A program made the translations under genes and the position numbers. From Amnibacterium flavum (GTDB taxonomy: Bacteria > Actinomycetota > Actinomycetes > Actinomycetales > Microbacteriaceae): a DNA stretch of 64,000 nt. The notes under the pieces were generated by a model that worked only from the letters and a program-made list of their open reading frames with translations, had not been told where the DNA came from and did no database searches. Below are positions 62,019-64,000 of this stretch, one piece after another; position 1 is the stretch's first letter, and each line of letters begins with the position of its first letter. The stretch spans positions 682,001-746,000 of the forward strand of contig NZ_QEOP01000001.1 in the NCBI RefSeq assembly GCF_003097495.1, in the 5' to 3' direction.

Positions 62019-62804
62019 GTGGGTGACTTCTTGTATCAGTGGCCGATCTGGCTGTCGCTGCCGATCTTCGTCGCGGGCTTCCTGCTCGTGTCGTGGGGTG
62101 TGCTCCTCGTACTGCGCGGTCCCGTTCGTCGCGCGGCGGTCGACTCCCTCGAGTGGGACCGGGTGCTCGGGTATGCCATCACCGCGTACGGCGTCTTCTA
62201 CGGCATCCTGCTCGCCCTGGTCGCGGTGTCGGTCTACGAGAACTTCATGCGGGTCGACGAGGCCGTCCTCGCGGAGACGTCGGCCATCGCGACCCTCTTC
62301 CGTGATGTCAGCGGATACCCCGACCCCATCGCCGGTCAGCTGATGGATGCGCTCCGCAGCTACACGGAAGGCGTGGTGACCATCGACTTCCCCGCCCAGG
62401 CACTCGGGCGGGTGCCGACCGAGGACGACATGCGGGTCCTCGGGCTGCAGGATCTGCTGCTGTCGTTCGAACCCACCACCCCGGGTATGCAGGTGCTCCA
62501 CAACAACACCATCGCGGCGTTCAACGACCTGATCCTCGCGCGGCGGACGCGGGTCGATATGACCCACCTCGCGCTGCCGTCGCTGTTCTGGGTCGTCATC
62601 GGCATCGGCGCGCTGCTCAATGCGGTCCTCCTCGGGCTCATCGAGGTGAAGCGTGTCCGAGTGCACCTGTTCATGTCCGGCGTGATCGCGGTCTTCGTGG
62701 GGCTGCTGATCTTCGTGACGGCTGACATGGACCACCCCTACTCCGGAGAGGTGGCCGTCACGTCCGAGGACTACCAGGACCTGCTCGACGACCTGCTGGA
62801 CTGA
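62019..62804 (+). CDS. DUF4239 (bestrophin-like) membrane protein
   Basis: This 261-residue protein has two membrane helices near the N-terminus (LSLPIFVAGFLLVSWGVLLVL and AITAYGVFYGILLALVAVSVYE), a central soluble helical region (70-180), and two C-terminal helices (ALPSLFWVVIGIGALLNAVLL; LFMSGVIAVFVGLLIFVTA). This is the layout of DUF4239, a family of unknown function compared with bestrophin channels. The GTG start has no Shine-Dalgarno; CATGAT 6 nt upstream may serve as a weak -10 for a leaderless mRNA. Ion transport is a guess from the fold only. Confidence 0.8.
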   Translation: MGDFLYQWPIWLSLPIFVAGFLLVSWGVLLVLRGPVRRAAVDSLEWDRVLGYAITAYGVFYGILLALVAVSVYENFMRVDEAVLAETSAIATLFRDVSGYPDPIAGQLMDALRSYTEGVVTIDFPAQALGRVPTEDDMRVLGLQDLLLSFEPTTPGMQVLHNNTIAAFNDLILARRTRVDMTHLALPSLFWVVIGIGALLNAVLLGLIEVKRVRVHLFMSGVIAVFVGLLIFVTADMDHPYSGEVAVTSEDYQDLLDDLLD

Positions 62805-62817
62805 CACCGCGAGTCGT

Positions 62818-62844
62818 ATTGCACTATGAGACCCATAGTGCAAT
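62818..62844. promoter_or_regulatory. TetR operator 1 (27-bp perfect palindrome)
   Basis: ATTGCACTATG (62818-62828) and CATAGTGCAAT (62834-62844) are perfect 11-bp inverted arms around 5 nt. The core is TGCACT-11 nt-AGTGCA. Confidence 0.85.
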
Positions 62845-62846
62845 CA

Positions 62847-62869
62847 TGCACTCTATGAGCGATAGTGCA
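62847..62869. promoter_or_regulatory. TetR operator 2
   Basis: TGCACT (62847-62852)-11 nt-AGTGCA (62864-62869) repeats the core of operator 1, 27 bp downstream centre to centre. It overlaps a GATAGT -10-like element (62861-62866) that lies 6 nt before the TetR ATG. Confidence 0.75.
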
Positions 62870-62872
62870 GTT

Positions 62873-63502
62873 ATGAGCGTGCGCGACCGGCGCATGGAGC
62901 AGACCCGTCGCTCGATCACGAACGTCACCCGCGCCATGACAGCGGAGCACGGCCTTCACGGCTTCACCGTCGATCAGGTCTGCGACGAGGTCGGCGTCTC
63001 GCGCCGCACCTTCTTCAACTACTTCCGCACCAAAGAGGACGCGATCGTCGGTGCCGACAATGCCGCGGTCGAGATCGAGGAGGCCGTCGCCTTCCTCGAT
63101 GCCCGTGACGCGGAGCGGGGCGCGACGAGTCCCGTCGACTACCTCGCCGAACTGGCCATCCATCAGGTCTCGGCGATCGGCCTCACCCCTCAGCAGGCCG
63201 CCGGGTTCATCGCGGCGCTCGAGAAGGAGCCGCAGCTGCTCGAACGACTCATGAAGTCGGGGAGCGAGCGCGAGCGCGAACTCACCGGGCTGGTGGCCGC
63301 GCGCGAGGGGTTCGAGCCCGCCGACGTCCGGGCGCAGGCTGCCGTCGCGATAGCCAACTCGGTGATCCGCATCGCGATGGGCAGATTCGTCGCCCCCGGC
63401 AACACCCGATCCTTCGATTCACTCCTGGGCGACGCGCTGGTCGCCGCCCGGGCCGTCTTCCCGCCGGCCGCACCGTCGTCCGCGAACAACCCTGGAGCCT
63501 GA
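62873..63502 (+). CDS. TetR-family repressor of a second DHA2 exporter
   Basis: This 209-residue TetR protein has helix-turn-helix residues about 20-55 (EHGLHGFTVDQVCDEVGVSR and RTFFNYFRTKEDAIVG) and a variable C-terminal ligand domain. The ATG at 62873 is chosen: upstream in-frame starts lie inside the operators, and GATAGT precedes this ATG by exactly 6 nt. It is followed after 3 bp by the exporter gene. The recognition helix is close to that of the TetR at 18.5 kb and both control regions use TGCAC half-sites, suggesting duplicated modules. Confidence 0.93.
   Translation: MSVRDRRMEQTRRSITNVTRAMTAEHGLHGFTVDQVCDEVGVSRRTFFNYFRTKEDAIVGADNAAVEIEEAVAFLDARDAERGATSPVDYLAELAIHQVSAIGLTPQQAAGFIAALEKEPQLLERLMKSGSERERELTGLVAAREGFEPADVRAQAAVAIANSVIRIAMGRFVAPGNTRSFDSLLGDALVAARAVFPPAAPSSANNPGA

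Positions 63503-64000
<498 letters not shown>

Noticed and set aside
62818-62872. Upstream in-frame starts (TTG, ATG) of the second TetR gene
   Set aside because: They lie inside the operators; the ATG at 62873 fits the leaderless spacing.

Overview
The window is 64 kb of a high-GC actinobacterial chromosome. Codon use, frequent GTG/TTG starts, leaderless promoters of the form TANNNT-6 nt-start, an F420-type LLM oxidoreductase, DHA2 exporters and a cluster of short palindromic repeats built on GAGCTTGTCGAAGCG all fit a Microbacteriaceae-like organism. The family assignment is inference. Apart from one compositionally different stretch (about 19.2-22.8 kb) the region reads as ordinary, well-kept chromosome. 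No integrase, intact insertion sequence, phage genes or CRISPR array was seen.

Layout, left to right. 0-5.7 kb: amino-acid catabolism (5'-truncated putA, an Lrp regulator, a DDAH/arginine dihydrolase-like enzyme and rocD), which together could take arginine through ornithine and glutamate semialdehyde to glutamate. 5.7-8 kb: two coupled membrane proteins, one a histidine-kinase-like ATPase. 8.3-11.8 kb: a three-gene operon of circularly permuted ATP-grasp, alpha-E and transglutaminase proteins. 11.9-13.8 kb: an alpha/beta hydrolase and a lipoate ligase-like protein. 13.9-16 kb: a Fur-family repressor and catalase. 16.2-18.5 kb: a TetR-DHA2 exporter pair. 18.6 kb: csbD. 19.2-22.4 kb: an OLD-family ATPase/TOPRIM nuclease with a downstream gene of unknown function in lower-GC DNA. 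23-28.8 kb: a beta-glucoside ABC transporter operon with GH1 glucosidase and LacI repressor, and a clear promoter between two LacI operators. 29.2-32.8 kb: two exported cell-wall-type lipoproteins, a soluble Ser/Thr kinase-GAF fusion and a VOC protein. 32.9-39.7 kb: housekeeping genes (pgm, pheA, a diacylglycerol kinase-like gene, serS, a HAD phosphatase, tRNA-Ser, a PRC-barrel protein) and the palindromic repeat cluster.

39.9-53.3 kb is one large carbohydrate-utilisation locus: a tartronate-semialdehyde-reductase-like enzyme, a GHL6-like putative glycoside hydrolase, a 2-hydroxyacid dehydrogenase, a complete Dpp/Opp-type ABC transporter, ThuA, a Gfo/Idh/MocA dehydrogenase, then (opposite strand) glycerate kinase and a LacI regulator. 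An identical 16-bp sequence containing a LacI-type operator sits at the promoter of the first gene and at the promoter of glycerate kinase, so both arms are probably one regulon ending in 2-phosphoglycerate. The substrate is not evident.

53.4-64 kb: a second diacylglycerol kinase-like gene, terC behind a yybP-ykoY (Mn2+) riboswitch with a coupled unknown gene, an LCP cell-wall protein, tRNA-Ser and tRNA-Arg, an APC permease, an LLM oxidoreductase, a DUF4239-like membrane protein, and a second TetR-DHA2 exporter pair cut by the window end. The main candidates for something undescribed are the OLD plus unknown-protein pair and the ThuA/GHL6 catabolic regulon.
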